Shown one piece after another: positions 24,515 through 32,841 of a stretch of 39,511 bases of DNA. Source of the DNA: an uncultured Lachnospiraceae bacterium (lineage in GTDB: Bacteria > Bacillota > Clostridia > Lachnospirales > Lachnospiraceae); NCBI GenBank assembly GCA_947173945.1, contig CAMWGV010000026.1:1-39511 (forward strand). Reading direction: 5' to 3'. The notes beneath the pieces were generated by a model, which was given only the letters and a program-made list of their open reading frames with translations, searched no databases and had not been told where the DNA came from. The translations under genes were made by a program, and so were the position numbers. How positions within the stretch are numbered: position 1 is the stretch's first letter; each line of letters starts with the position of its first letter.

Positions 24515-25495
24515 TTATTCCTCCTCTCTGATTATTTCTGTAACTTTAACTGCATAATTCTTTTCAGACGAGCCTGGTAATGCTTTAAATTTTACTATAT
24601 TACCTACATAAATATCAAGCTCATCTTCAATTTTTTTATTTAATTTAATTATATCTCCAATTTGAAGATTAATAAAATCCATAACCATAATAGAACTTCT
24701 GCCAAGCTCTGCCGAAACAGGAATAAGTGCTTTATTAATTGCAGTTTCAATAAGCTCTGCATAATCCTGCTCATCCCTATCCTGCATAGTTGCAAACCAG
24801 TATTTGGTGTTCAACTTATCCATAACATCTTCGAGAGTAATATATGGAAGACAGATATTCATAAGTCCCTCAACACCACCAACGTTGATATTTATAGTTA
24901 TTATGGCAATCATTTCTGTTGGTGAAATAATTTGGGCAAACTGCGAATTCGTTTCTATTCGTTCCAAATAGGGTGCTATTTCCACAACATTTACCCACGG
25001 TTCACGCAACAAATCAATTATTATGTTAAATACCCTCTCAAGGATAGATATTTCTATCTCGGAAAAATCTCTTGATTTAACAAGAGGTTCACCCACTCCT
25101 CCAAGCATCCTGTCTATAATGGCATATCCTAGATTAGTAGCCATTTCTATAATTATGTTTCCGTTTAACGGAGCCATATTTACAACTCCTAATAGCACCG
25201 GGTTAGACAAGGCATTGGAAAATTCCTGGTAAGTAATTGCCTCCGAGTTCATTATCTCAACCTGAACATTTTTTCTAAAATATGCCGGCAAGTTAGTGCT
25301 CAACAATCTGCCAAAGTGTTCAAATATAATCTCAAGAGTTCTAAGATGCTCCTTTGAAAATTTAGCAGGTCTTGAGAAATCATAATCTTTGACCTTGACA
25401 CTACTTGTATCTTCTATATCCTCAACATCCAGTTCGCCCGAGCTAAGCTGCTTTAACAGGCTGTCTATTTCATTTTGTGAGAGTACGTCTGACAT
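24515..25495 (-). CDS. fliM: Flagellar motor switch protein FliM
   Basis: This 326-residue C-ring protein binds CheY-P and sets the rotation direction. The N-terminal CheY-binding tail is MSDVLSQNEIDSLLKQL. The middle CheC-like domain (about 45-230) carries no phosphatase pair. The C-terminal SpoA domain (about 245-322, VSAELGRSSIMVMDFINLQIGD) contacts FliY. AGGTGAGGAT precedes ATG 25495. The order fliL, fliM, fliY, cheY is as in Bacillus. Confidence 0.97.
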   Translation of the reverse strand: MSDVLSQNEIDSLLKQLSSGELDVEDIEDTSSVKVKDYDFSRPAKFSKEHLRTLEIIFEHFGRLLSTNLPAYFRKNVQVEIMNSEAITYQEFSNALSNPVLLGVVNMAPLNGNIIIEMATNLGYAIIDRMLGGVGEPLVKSRDFSEIEISILERVFNIIIDLLREPWVNVVEIAPYLERIETNSQFAQIISPTEMIAIITININVGGVEGLMNICLPYITLEDVMDKLNTKYWFATMQDRDEQDYAELIETAINKALIPVSAELGRSSIMVMDFINLQIGDIIKLNKKIEDELDIYVGNIVKFKALPGSSEKNYAVKVTEIIREEE

Positions 25496-25521
25496 ATCCT
25501 CACCTCCCTAGCTCATAGTGA

Positions 25522-26040
25522 CTACTGTGCTACCCAATTATAGAAATTAATAGAATAAATACACTCTGTTCCATAATATTCCTTAAGGGATGCAAGAAGC
25601 TTTTGCTTTATTTCTCTCTGAACGTCTACATCTTTAACCTGTTCATATGTATACTGTCCAATGGTATCACGTGCCATATCATATACAGCAGCCGTTGACT
25701 GTTCAAGACTAGACTGTGTCTTATCATAATCCTTTGCCTTCTTATCCAGATTAATGGTAAGTCCGTACTGAAGAACATGTGACTTATCCGAACCATCTGA
25801 AACAAGATTGATAGGATTTCCCTGCTCCAACTGGAATGGTGCAAGATCTGCTACATCCACATCTCCACCATTTTCAGATTTTTGCGAGGCAAGCTCAATA
25901 TCTAATACCTCAGATATATCGCTTATTAACTTATTTGTCTTCGCCGCAGAAGGCATAAGTACAAAAAACAAAATTATATTAAGCACAAGATTTATTACAC
26001 ATATGGCCAATATAAGCACCGTAATAAGATTTTTTCTCAT
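25522..26040 (-). CDS. fliL: Basal-body and stator-associated protein FliL
   Basis: This 172-residue protein has one N-terminal membrane segment (about 7-29) and an extracytoplasmic FliL domain. It contains the stretch YGLTINLDKKAKDYD, a mid-region of conserved length, and a terminal YGTECIYSINFYNWVAQ. FliL rings surround stators and help them engage. AAGGAG lies nine bases before ATG 26040. It sits directly between motB and fliM, which supports the call despite low sequence conservation in this family. Confidence 0.9.
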   Translation of the reverse strand: MRKNLITVLILAICVINLVLNIILFFVLMPSAAKTNKLISDISEVLDIELASQKSENGGDVDVADLAPFQLEQGNPINLVSDGSDKSHVLQYGLTINLDKKAKDYDKTQSSLEQSTAAVYDMARDTIGQYTYEQVKDVDVQREIKQKLLASLKEYYGTECIYSINFYNWVAQ

Positions 26041-26073
26041 AAATCGTTTCTCCTTAATTTAATAATATTCTGT

Positions 26074-26916
26074 CTATTCAGAGTTTTGCGGATTAAAAAT
26101 CTTTATTGAAACTCTTCGGTTTTTAGCTCTGCCTTCCTCTGTTGCATTGGAAGCTATCGGTTTACTGTCACCGTAACCGGTAATCTTCATGTTTGAATCT
26201 ATAAAATTCTCCTGCTCCATAATATACTCATAAACACTTCTTGCACGCTCCGCTGAAAGTTCTCTGTTATTTTCATATCTGGAGTTTGAAATAGGAACAT
26301 TATCAGTATGTCCTTCTATCTCAATTATACAATATCTGTATTTGGTAAGTATACTGGCAATTTTCTGTAAAAACATCTTTGAGTCGTCTTTTATCTGGGC
26401 ACTTCCCGGCTCAAACAATATGGAACCACTCAACTCAAGTTCAACATACTGCGATGTATAGTCAATTTGGATTATAGTGTCTATCCTGTATGCCTCAGCA
26501 CTTTGAACAATCTCCTCATACATTTCTTCCGACTGTTCTTCACCCCGGCTTGCAAGTTCTTCTTTGAGTTCATCATCCGATAACTTTTCTGCATCACTTC
26601 TTGATGATACACTTTCCTCACCGGTCTCTCCCTCTATATTTTTACCTGCTTCCGTTAATATACTGTTAATATCCGGTATCTGTGTCACTCCACCTGATAG
26701 CAAATCACCATCTACAAGAGACACACTGCCATCATTTAACACATTGAATGTTATATTGTCAAAGGAGGCTGCAATTTTTTGTATCTTGCCCTCATCCATA
26801 GTTGAACTGGCAAACAGCAATACGAAGAAACAGAGCAACAGGTTCATCAGGTCGCTGAATGTCGCCATCCATGCTGGCGAGCCCTCTTCTGCAGGTGGTT
26901 CTTTTCTTTTTGCCAT
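26074..26916 (-). CDS. motB: Flagellar stator protein MotB
   Basis: This 280-residue protein couples ion flow to torque and anchors the stator to peptidoglycan. Its single membrane segment (about 18-38) has the essential ion-binding Asp22 in TFSDLMNLLLCFF. A plug/linker follows, then an OmpA-like domain (about 145-277) with IEIEGHTDNVPISNSRYENN and ELSAERARSVYEYI. The TFSD entry looks more like MotS than MotB of Bacillus, but proton versus sodium use cannot be decided by eye. Its ATG overlaps the motA stop by one base (TAATG). Confidence 0.96.
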   Translation of the reverse strand: MAKRKEPPAEEGSPAWMATFSDLMNLLLCFFVLLFASSTMDEGKIQKIAASFDNITFNVLNDGSVSLVDGDLLSGGVTQIPDINSILTEAGKNIEGETGEESVSSRSDAEKLSDDELKEELASRGEEQSEEMYEEIVQSAEAYRIDTIIQIDYTSQYVELELSGSILFEPGSAQIKDDSKMFLQKIASILTKYRYCIIEIEGHTDNVPISNSRYENNRELSAERARSVYEYIMEQENFIDSNMKITGYGDSKPIASNATEEGRAKNRRVSIKIFNPQNSE

Positions 26917-27707
26917 TAAGCAGCACCGCCTTCCTCTTCACTAAAAGATTTCCTCTCCTTCGGAGAAAGGAATGATTTAAGCTTTTCTTCTATAACTCTA
27001 GGATTTTCACCTGCCTGTATAGACAGGATACCTTCAATCATAACCTCTTTTAATTTGATTTCCGTGGCATTCAGTTTGTCAAGTTTTCCCGAAACAGGTG
27101 AACAAATCCAGTTTGCAAGCACAGAACCATAAAGTGTAGTTACAAGTGCTACAGCCATGTTTGGTCCTATGGAATCAGGGTCAGACAAGTCCTTAAGCAT
27201 GTTGATAAGACCGATAAGCGTACCAATCATACCCCAGGCAGGACCCATAGCTCCAAGTCCTTTCCAGAACTGAATGTTATTCTGATGTCTGGCATCTACA
27301 TTTACAAGCTCTGCTTCAAGTATACTTCTTACGAGCTCCGGATCAGTACCATCTACTATAAGCATAAGCCCTTTTTTCATAAACTCATCTTCAAGGGAAT
27401 TTGCAGACTCCTCAAGTGCAAGAAGTCCTTCTCTTCTTGCAAGATTAGACAAATCAATGATAGATCTTATTGTGTCCGCCTCACTCTGTTTTGGCGTCTT
27501 AAATATGAGCATAAAAGACTTAATTCCTGCAAAGAAATCACCCAAAGGGTTGGTTGCAAGCATTGCACCAAAAGCACCACCAAATGTAATAAGTGCAGAT
27601 GGAGCATCAAGGAATGATTTAAGTGCACCCATTCCTTTATCGTTTGTTATACCGAATATCATCAGCGCAAAGGCTGCAATTAGACCGATTATGGAAGCTA
27701 TATCCAC
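26916..27707 (-). CDS. motA: Flagellar stator protein MotA
   Basis: This 263-residue protein has four membrane helices. The first pair is near residues 3-20 and 33-50, the second pair near 148-170 and 183-202. The large cytoplasmic loop between them contacts FliG. The family segment GLGAMGPAWGMIGTLIGLINML includes the conserved prolines and glycines of helix 3. GTG 27707 is the start, with AGAGGTGA about six bases upstream. It follows flbD by 22 nt. Confidence 0.96.
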   Translation of the reverse strand: MDIASIIGLIAAFALMIFGITNDKGMGALKSFLDAPSALITFGGAFGAMLATNPLGDFFAGIKSFMLIFKTPKQSEADTIRSIIDLSNLARREGLLALEESANSLEDEFMKKGLMLIVDGTDPELVRSILEAELVNVDARHQNNIQFWKGLGAMGPAWGMIGTLIGLINMLKDLSDPDSIGPNMAVALVTTLYGSVLANWICSPVSGKLDKLNATEIKLKEVMIEGILSIQAGENPRVIEEKLKSFLSPKERKSFSEEEGGAA

Positions 27708-27729
27708 TTTATTTCACCTCTGATAAAAA

Positions 27730-27915
27730 TTATAATGTAAATATTTTTTTCTTATAGTGGATGACCATCTCCGCAACCTCTGCCGATGTCTCGCTAACTA
27801 TAAGTTTTTTACCGCTAACAAGCGTAATAACCGTATCAGGCGTTTCCTCAATAGTTTCTATCATCTCCGCATTAACGGTGATTTTTTTCCCTTTTAACCT
27901 GGTAACCTCTATCAT
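27730..27915 (-). CDS. flbD: FlbD/YlzI-family small flagellar protein
   Basis: This 61-residue protein starts MIEVTRLKGKKITVNAEMIE and contains ETPDTVITLVSGKKLIVSET, the FlbD (YlzI) family hallmark. Its role is not firmly known; it sits between flgE and motA in many Firmicutes. ATG 27915 has GGGGTG six bases upstream; TTG and GTG codons three and two steps earlier lie in the ribosome binding site. Here it is the first gene of the second transcription unit. Confidence 0.9.
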   Translation of the reverse strand: MIEVTRLKGKKITVNAEMIETIEETPDTVITLVSGKKLIVSETSAEVAEMVIHYKKKIFTL

Positions 27916-27937
27916 AATCAACACCCCAAATCCGACA

Positions 27938-27971
27938 TTGCATCCCCTATCATAAAAAAATACCGATGCAA
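27938..27971 (-). promoter_or_regulatory. Leader hairpin upstream of flbD
   Basis: TTGCATC (27938-27944) and GATGCAA (27965-27971) are perfect 7-bp complements around a 20-base loop. They fall within the 75-nt leader between the mapped promoter and flbD. The loop contains an A/T run, but no poly-T tail follows. A role in translation or attenuation is inferred. Confidence 0.55.
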
Positions 27972-27997
27972 TTTATGTACATTTACGGTTCTTTGAG

Positions 27998-28026
27998 ATT
28001 ATAGCACATTTGTAATTTTATGTCTA
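27998..28026 (-). promoter_or_regulatory. Extended -10 sigma-A-type promoter for the flbD-to-repeat-protein unit
   Basis: TAGACA (28021-28026) and TATAAT (27998-28003) are 17 nt apart on the minus strand, and TG precedes the -10 by one base. It lies just past the flgE terminator and 75-85 nt before flbD. The rest of gap 27916-28113 holds only the leader hairpin and the terminator. Confidence 0.8.
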
Positions 28027-28035
28027 CAAAAATAT

Positions 28036-28078
28036 AAAAAATGGAGACAACTTGAATAATTTTTCCAAGATGTCTCCA
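28036..28078 (-). terminator. Intrinsic terminator after flgE
   Basis: TGGAGACA (28042-28049) pairs perfectly with TGTCTCCA (28071-28078). An inner CTTG/CAAG stem continues past one mismatch. On the minus strand a TTTTTT run follows at 28036-28041, with further T-rich sequence. It starts 36 nt after the flgE stop. Confidence 0.88.
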
Positions 28079-28113
28079 CACTTTATTTCATAAGAAGCAA
28101 TGTATTACATCAA

Positions 28114-29520
28114 TTATCTCTTAAGGTTTACAAGTTCCTCAAGTAATGTATCAGATGTAGTTATAATACGTGAGTTAGCCTGGAAACCTCTTTGTGTTGT
28201 AATCATGTCCGTGAACTCTAACGACAAATCAACATTCGACATTTCCAAAACACCCTGTGCCATTTTACCGCCATCCTCATCTACAGCGGAACCAATACCA
28301 TCAAAATCACCAGAGTTCTGTGTAGTAACATACAAGCTGTCACCAATTGACTCAAGTGCCATTGGGTTTACAAAGTTTGCAACTGCAATCTGACCAAGAA
28401 GCTTTGTCTCACCGTTGCTATACACACCAAATATTTTACCAGATTCATTAATGTTGACATTCTTAAGCTTTCCGGCAGATCTACCACCACCCTCTGAACC
28501 AATGGAGCCTCTGTTAAGCTTTGCAGTAGATGTTCCGTCTGACTCAAACATTGTCACCTTCGAGAAGTCAATATTGATACCCTCAACAAATTCGTTATTT
28601 ATGATAGAAGAAAATACATCAGCCTTACCTGCCTCAGAAGGACTTATCTTTAAAAGTGCTGTAGATTTTCCTGCTGCACCAACATATGAGAACGAACCAT
28701 CACCAGCATTAAATTTAATCTGGATACTTGTACCGTCACCGATTGTAGCAGAGTATCCTCCCTCTTTAATATCCGGTGTAGAAGGGTCATCCGTACCAAG
28801 TATCTCCACATTTTCTGAATCCTTAATTGATATAATTTCAAGATTGTACAGAGACCTATCTGCCTCAGATGGATCCTGTGTAAGCTTGAATTTACAAGTA
28901 TAGCTGTATCCAAGTGCATCATATATTGAAAGTGAAATAGCAGCTCCATCTACAGATGTAAGGTCATCATCCGTAAGGTCTACATTTCCTGACAAATATG
29001 CCTCAGACGTCTGTTCAGGCGCTGATGTCTTGTTTGCAACTGACTCAGGGTAAAGAGCTGAAACCGTATCCTTTTTAATGTTTGAAGGATTTTCAGGGTC
29101 TACCTGCCATCCCATAACCTGATAACCATTGCTTGTAACGAGGCATCCTGCTCCATCAACCTGGAAGTTACCTACCTTTGTAAAAGAATATCCATCTCCT
29201 CTGCTTACTACAAAGAAGCTTTTACCATTTAACATAAGGTCGTATGGATTATTTGTACTCTGTGCTGCACCATTCTCAATAATATTTGTCTGTATGGATG
29301 ACATCTTTGTACCAAGACCAATCTGGGAAGCATTTGTACCACCGGTAGTTCTTGTTGCTCCTGTCGCATTCGATGTTGTCTGATACAAAACATCTCTGAA
29401 AAGTGTAGACGATGACTTAAATCCAATTGTGTTAACGTTTGCTATGTTGTTACCTATTACATCCATCTTTGTCTGGTGAGTCCTAAGACCTGCTACACCA
29501 GAATAAAGTGATCTCATCAT
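28114..29520 (-). CDS. flgE: Flagellar hook protein FlgE
   Basis: This 468-residue structural protein of the hook is exported through the flagellar system. The N-terminal rod-type segment has MRSLYSGVAGLRTHQTKMDV then GNNIANVNTIGFKSS. Variable surface domains fill the middle. The C-terminal helix is VDLSLEFTDMITTQRGFQAN then SRIITTSDTLLEELVNLKR. GGAGG stands ten bases before ATG 29520, with a stem-loop just upstream. It is the last gene before a strong terminator, which may let hook protein output differ from the stator and export genes beyond. Confidence 0.97.
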   Translation of the reverse strand: MMRSLYSGVAGLRTHQTKMDVIGNNIANVNTIGFKSSSTLFRDVLYQTTSNATGATRTTGGTNASQIGLGTKMSSIQTNIIENGAAQSTNNPYDLMLNGKSFFVVSRGDGYSFTKVGNFQVDGAGCLVTSNGYQVMGWQVDPENPSNIKKDTVSALYPESVANKTSAPEQTSEAYLSGNVDLTDDDLTSVDGAAISLSIYDALGYSYTCKFKLTQDPSEADRSLYNLEIISIKDSENVEILGTDDPSTPDIKEGGYSATIGDGTSIQIKFNAGDGSFSYVGAAGKSTALLKISPSEAGKADVFSSIINNEFVEGINIDFSKVTMFESDGTSTAKLNRGSIGSEGGGRSAGKLKNVNINESGKIFGVYSNGETKLLGQIAVANFVNPMALESIGDSLYVTTQNSGDFDGIGSAVDEDGGKMAQGVLEMSNVDLSLEFTDMITTQRGFQANSRIITTSDTLLEELVNLKR

Positions 29521-29546
29521 AATTAATTGACCTCCATTCTTTCAGT

Positions 29547-29570
29547 AATCCCTTCTATCAGTCAGGGATT
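29547..29570 (-). other. Stem-loop upstream of the flgE ribosome binding site
   Basis: AATCCCT (29547-29553) and AGGGATT (29564-29570) are perfect 7-bp arms around a 10-base loop. An AGGAGG with no obvious gene precedes the hairpin, and the flgE GGAGG follows it. There is no T-run, so it is not a terminator. Confidence 0.5.
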
Positions 29571-29602
29571 GCAGCCTCCTAATTTTCATTTCGGTCCAGC
29601 TG

Positions 29603-29998
29603 CTATACTATAACTGCTCCATCAATATTAGTAAATACATTTGCTTCCTCACCCTGCTCCATAGCTGTTATAACTGTGTTATTTTTAACATTTACTATGA
29701 ATGCCAGATTATCCATCATAACAAGTGATTCATTTATACTTTTTCCTCTTGCCTGATCAACACCCTCGCTAAGTCTGCCAAGCTGGGCATCTGAAAGGGT
29801 TATATTTCTGCTTTCAAGACGACGGTTTGCATGTTTGGAAAATTTTAAATCATTTTCCTCCTGTGCTTTTTGGTCAAGAATATCCTGAAAAGAAGCTTTG
29901 CTGTCCTCCTGATTATACTCAGTAGTGCTCTTGCCTGTTTTAAGATATAATTCTGTTGCCTGTTCAATTGAAAGGAGCCTTGTATCTAATGTATTCAT
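29603..29998 (-). CDS. TIGR02530-type flagellar operon protein
   Basis: This 131-residue protein has a conserved C-terminal half: FSKHANRRLESRNI, then a segment ending SLVMMDNLAFIVNVKNNTVITAM. This pattern defines the small flagellar operon family found between flgD and flgE in Firmicutes, and its place here fits. The N-terminal half (residues 1-50) is polar and possibly disordered. A hook-assembly role is suggested by context only. GGGAGGGGA precedes ATG 29998. Confidence 0.85.
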   Translation of the reverse strand: MNTLDTRLLSIEQATELYLKTGKSTTEYNQEDSKASFQDILDQKAQEENDLKFSKHANRRLESRNITLSDAQLGRLSEGVDQARGKSINESLVMMDNLAFIVNVKNNTVITAMEQGEEANVFTNIDGAVIV

Positions 29999-30018
29999 AA
30001 AAGTCCCCTCCCTTTCCG

Positions 30019-30543
30019 TTACTCTGTCTTATCAACTCCACCGGAACCTTTGTCATCTCCGCCTTCGTTATTTTCACCACCTGATTCCTCTGCTGCTTTC
30101 TTAGCCTGTTCCTGAAGGAATAAGTAGTAATCGTAATCAACTACAGAATCCAAATCTTCAGCCGGATAGTATGTATCATTGATTGATAAAAGTACATCTC
30201 CATCTTTGACTGTTGCATACTCAACCAAACCGCTTATTTGTACTGTCGCACCTGATGCATTGGTTGTATTCATAATAACATACTCTCCAACAAGGTTAAG
30301 TGCATTACCTTTCTCAAGCGTGTTGCTTATGTTCATCGTTGCCTCCAATGATGAATACTGTGCAAGCTGTGACATATACTCTGTACTGTCGCCTGGATTA
30401 AGTGGGTCCTGATACTGCATCTGTGTTACAAGAAGCTGTAAAAATGCATCCTTATCAAGCTCATTTTGAGGTGTCTCTTTTTTTCCACCCTTAATATAAG
30501 AGTGTGAATTGCTTATAATTCCGCTAACTGCTGAATCTGCCAT
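30019..30543 (-). CDS. flgD: Hook cap / scaffold protein FlgD
   Basis: This 174-residue protein is exported and caps the growing hook. Its conserved N-terminal segment KDAFLQLLVTQMQYQDPLNP then STEYMSQLAQYSSLEA is clear. A short middle domain follows, and the C-terminal 30 residues are a Gly/Glu/Asp-rich tail. It lacks the large C-terminal tandem domains of enterobacterial FlgD, as is common in Firmicutes. AAAGGAG precedes ATG 30543 by about ten bases. It follows fliK by 30 nt, as in Bacillus. Confidence 0.95.
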   Translation of the reverse strand: MADSAVSGIISNSHSYIKGGKKETPQNELDKDAFLQLLVTQMQYQDPLNPGDSTEYMSQLAQYSSLEATMNISNTLEKGNALNLVGEYVIMNTTNASGATVQISGLVEYATVKDGDVLLSINDTYYPAEDLDSVVDYDYYLFLQEQAKKAAEESGGENNEGGDDKGSGGVDKTE

Positions 30544-30573
30544 ACATATTTTCTCCTTTCATATTAATTTATC

Positions 30574-32061
30574 TTAAGCTGTATAGCTTACTGTGTTACC
30601 CTGAACCTGCATCATCTCAGCCTCAAGCTGCTCTGCAGATTCTTCATCCTCATCAGCCATTCCAGCCAAAATACTGCTATTCACATTTGCTGTGTTACGG
30701 TTGTTCTCTCCATTTGTCTGCTGCTCTGTATTTCCATTGAAGAAATCGCTTGTTCCAACCATAACCTCAATAGCATCAACCTTGAGTTCCTTGTTGTCAA
30801 AAGTTTCTTTCAGAGATGCAATGCTTGCCTCAACAGCGTGCCTTGCTGCCTCTGACTCAGTAACAATCTGTGCCTGCATAACACCATTTCTTGTAGATAC
30901 ACTGATCTGAACCTTTCCTAAATGCTCAGGATTAAGCTGAAGCTCCAATGATGTGTTTTCTCTTGTTATATTTACTTCAATCTCGTCAATGATCTGTCTG
31001 ACAATATCAGCTTCTGAAACAGTATCTGTAAATAATTCTGCTCCTGAAACAGCATCTGCATTTGCAACATCATTTAACGCCTGTGTAAGGTTTGATAAGA
31101 CATGGTCAGCTTTTGAATCAGTCTGTCCCTTGTTCATGTCAAAGCTGTTGCTCTCATGGTTCTCAGGCTGCTTGCTTTCCACTGTTTGCTCAACATTAAC
31201 CGTTACTCTGACATCAGCCTCATTATTTTTATCAGCATCATAATCTGTTGTCTCAAAAGAAATATACGATTCTTCTTTAACAACGTCAATCTCTGCTTCA
31301 GTCTCTGGCATAACAGTTGCTTCTGAAATAACCGAACTATCACTGAAAACAGCCTCTGCTTCAGATATAAATAAATCTACATCAGTTATATCGTACTCTT
31401 TGGTCAAATTATCAAGCATCATTTCGGCATTTTTCAAAAGATTACCTAAATTTTCATTTACGAGCACATCCACACTTGTAGCATTTTCGGCTCCAAGAAC
31501 AAAACCGTTTAAGTTATCAAGCTTCATTAAATCCGAAACTGAAAATCCTATACGTTCCAGAAGCTCATCAAACTCCTCCTCACCAATACCAAGCAATTCC
31601 ATAATCGCTTTTCTTAATTCGGTTATAGCGGCATCAATAACTTCTTTGTAAGTATTAGAATCAGAAACATCATCAATACCTGAGGCATTTGCTTCTGTTC
31701 TATCCATAGATTCATCTGCACTGTCTGTCACTTCACCGTCAGTGCCACTGGTCTTTTCTGAAACATTTTCGGCAACCGTTTTGTCATCTGTGTTATTAGC
31801 ATTATTTGTATCCATCTTTTCTGATGATTTTTCCACATTCTTGGTAGTATTGTCACTTCCCTTGATAGCAGAAACACCTTCCGACACAGCTTCTGTAACG
31901 GCTTTATCCTTTACAGGTGCATCGTTTGACTGCTGCGGAGCTGCCAGATTCATAAAGCTTGCAAATGCATCAGCAGCTTTTTCCTGTTTCTTGTCTGCCT
32001 TCTGCTTAGAGCTTACACCTACGTCTGTTCTTCCTATACCTTGTGTCGATATAGCCATCAT
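30574..32061 (-). CDS. fliK: Hook-length control protein FliK
   Basis: This 495-residue exported ruler protein signals FlhB to switch substrates when the hook is complete. The long N-terminal part (about 1-330) is Ser/Glu/Asp/Asn-rich and poorly conserved. The C-terminal Flg_hook domain (about 355-445) contains LELQLNPEHLGKVQISV and QIVTESEAARHAVEASI. ATG 32061 has AGGAGG ten bases upstream; the reading frame stays open for 40 codons further, but that stretch overlaps the end of the MotE-like gene and has no ribosome binding site. ATG 32058 is an equal alternative. Confidence 0.92.
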   Translation of the reverse strand: MMAISTQGIGRTDVGVSSKQKADKKQEKAADAFASFMNLAAPQQSNDAPVKDKAVTEAVSEGVSAIKGSDNTTKNVEKSSEKMDTNNANNTDDKTVAENVSEKTSGTDGEVTDSADESMDRTEANASGIDDVSDSNTYKEVIDAAITELRKAIMELLGIGEEEFDELLERIGFSVSDLMKLDNLNGFVLGAENATSVDVLVNENLGNLLKNAEMMLDNLTKEYDITDVDLFISEAEAVFSDSSVISEATVMPETEAEIDVVKEESYISFETTDYDADKNNEADVRVTVNVEQTVESKQPENHESNSFDMNKGQTDSKADHVLSNLTQALNDVANADAVSGAELFTDTVSEADIVRQIIDEIEVNITRENTSLELQLNPEHLGKVQISVSTRNGVMQAQIVTESEAARHAVEASIASLKETFDNKELKVDAIEVMVGTSDFFNGNTEQQTNGENNRNTANVNSSILAGMADEDEESAEQLEAEMMQVQGNTVSYTA

Positions 32062-32101
32062 AGCACTATCTCCTCCTTTCATATATTTTTTGATGATATA
32101 A

Positions 32102-32839
32102 TTACGGCAAAAGCTTCTTTGAAACAAGAGCCGCAAAATCCGGATCCATTTCTGCAAGAATCTTTCCTTGCGATTCCGCACTCATATTATTTAAAATAAG
32201 TGCCACAGTATCAAGGTCGTTTTTCATTTCCCCTAAAATGGCAGCTGCCTTTTTAGCATCCATAGCCGCATATGCTGCAGCAACGTCCTTTGTCTCCTGG
32301 TCAACCTGCTTTGCACCGATTACCTCTCTGTATACCTTCTCAGCATACTCAGCATCAAGTGAATTATACCATTCTATATATGTATCGGTATCAGGTGCCG
32401 TTTCTCCATAGACCACTTCGTCATAAAATTTCTTTTTTTCTTCCTCAAACTCCTTTTGGTCTTTCTCATACTGGGTAAGTCTTGTGGTTTCTGCCTCTAA
32501 TTCCTTTACTCTGTCACTTAATGTAACAATTTCAGCATCTTTACTTCCAACAGCCGATTCCAAAATCCGAATCTGATTCAGTGCCTTTTCCAGCGTATCA
32601 TAAGGATAGTCACTCTCTATGGCAACCTCCTCATCAGAAGGTGGAGGCAGTATTTCCTTAATTACCGGAACATTTTTAAAAATAGGACGCAACACATTGC
32701 TTCCGAAGCCTCCTACATCACATTTTATAAGCAGCGCCATAACTGAAAAAAAAGTTGTCAATGCAAGAATTAATATTATAATTCCTGCAATTTTCGAGCC
32801 GGCACTATTTGTATCTCTATCTCTATTCTTATTCGCCAT
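32102..32839 (-). CDS. MotE/YlxF-like protein with MgtE N-terminal domain
   Basis: This 245-residue protein has a short basic N-terminus, one membrane segment (about residues 15-40), a coiled-coil stalk (about 80-140), and a C-terminal helical repeat domain (about 165-243). That domain includes YAAMDAKKAAAILGEMKND and VALILNNMSAESQGKILAEM. It is the MgtE intracellular N-terminal fold without the magnesium channel. In Bacillus the gene in this slot is ylxF; in Sinorhizobium the related MotE acts as a chaperone in motor assembly. Its place between fliJ and fliK supports a basal-body role. GAGGATTAAAT precedes ATG 32839. Confidence 0.82.
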   Translation of the reverse strand: MANKNRDRDTNSAGSKIAGIIILILALTTFFSVMALLIKCDVGGFGSNVLRPIFKNVPVIKEILPPPSDEEVAIESDYPYDTLEKALNQIRILESAVGSKDAEIVTLSDRVKELEAETTRLTQYEKDQKEFEEEKKKFYDEVVYGETAPDTDTYIEWYNSLDAEYAEKVYREVIGAKQVDQETKDVAAAYAAMDAKKAAAILGEMKNDLDTVALILNNMSAESQGKILAEMDPDFAALVSKKLLP

Positions 32840-32841
32840 AT

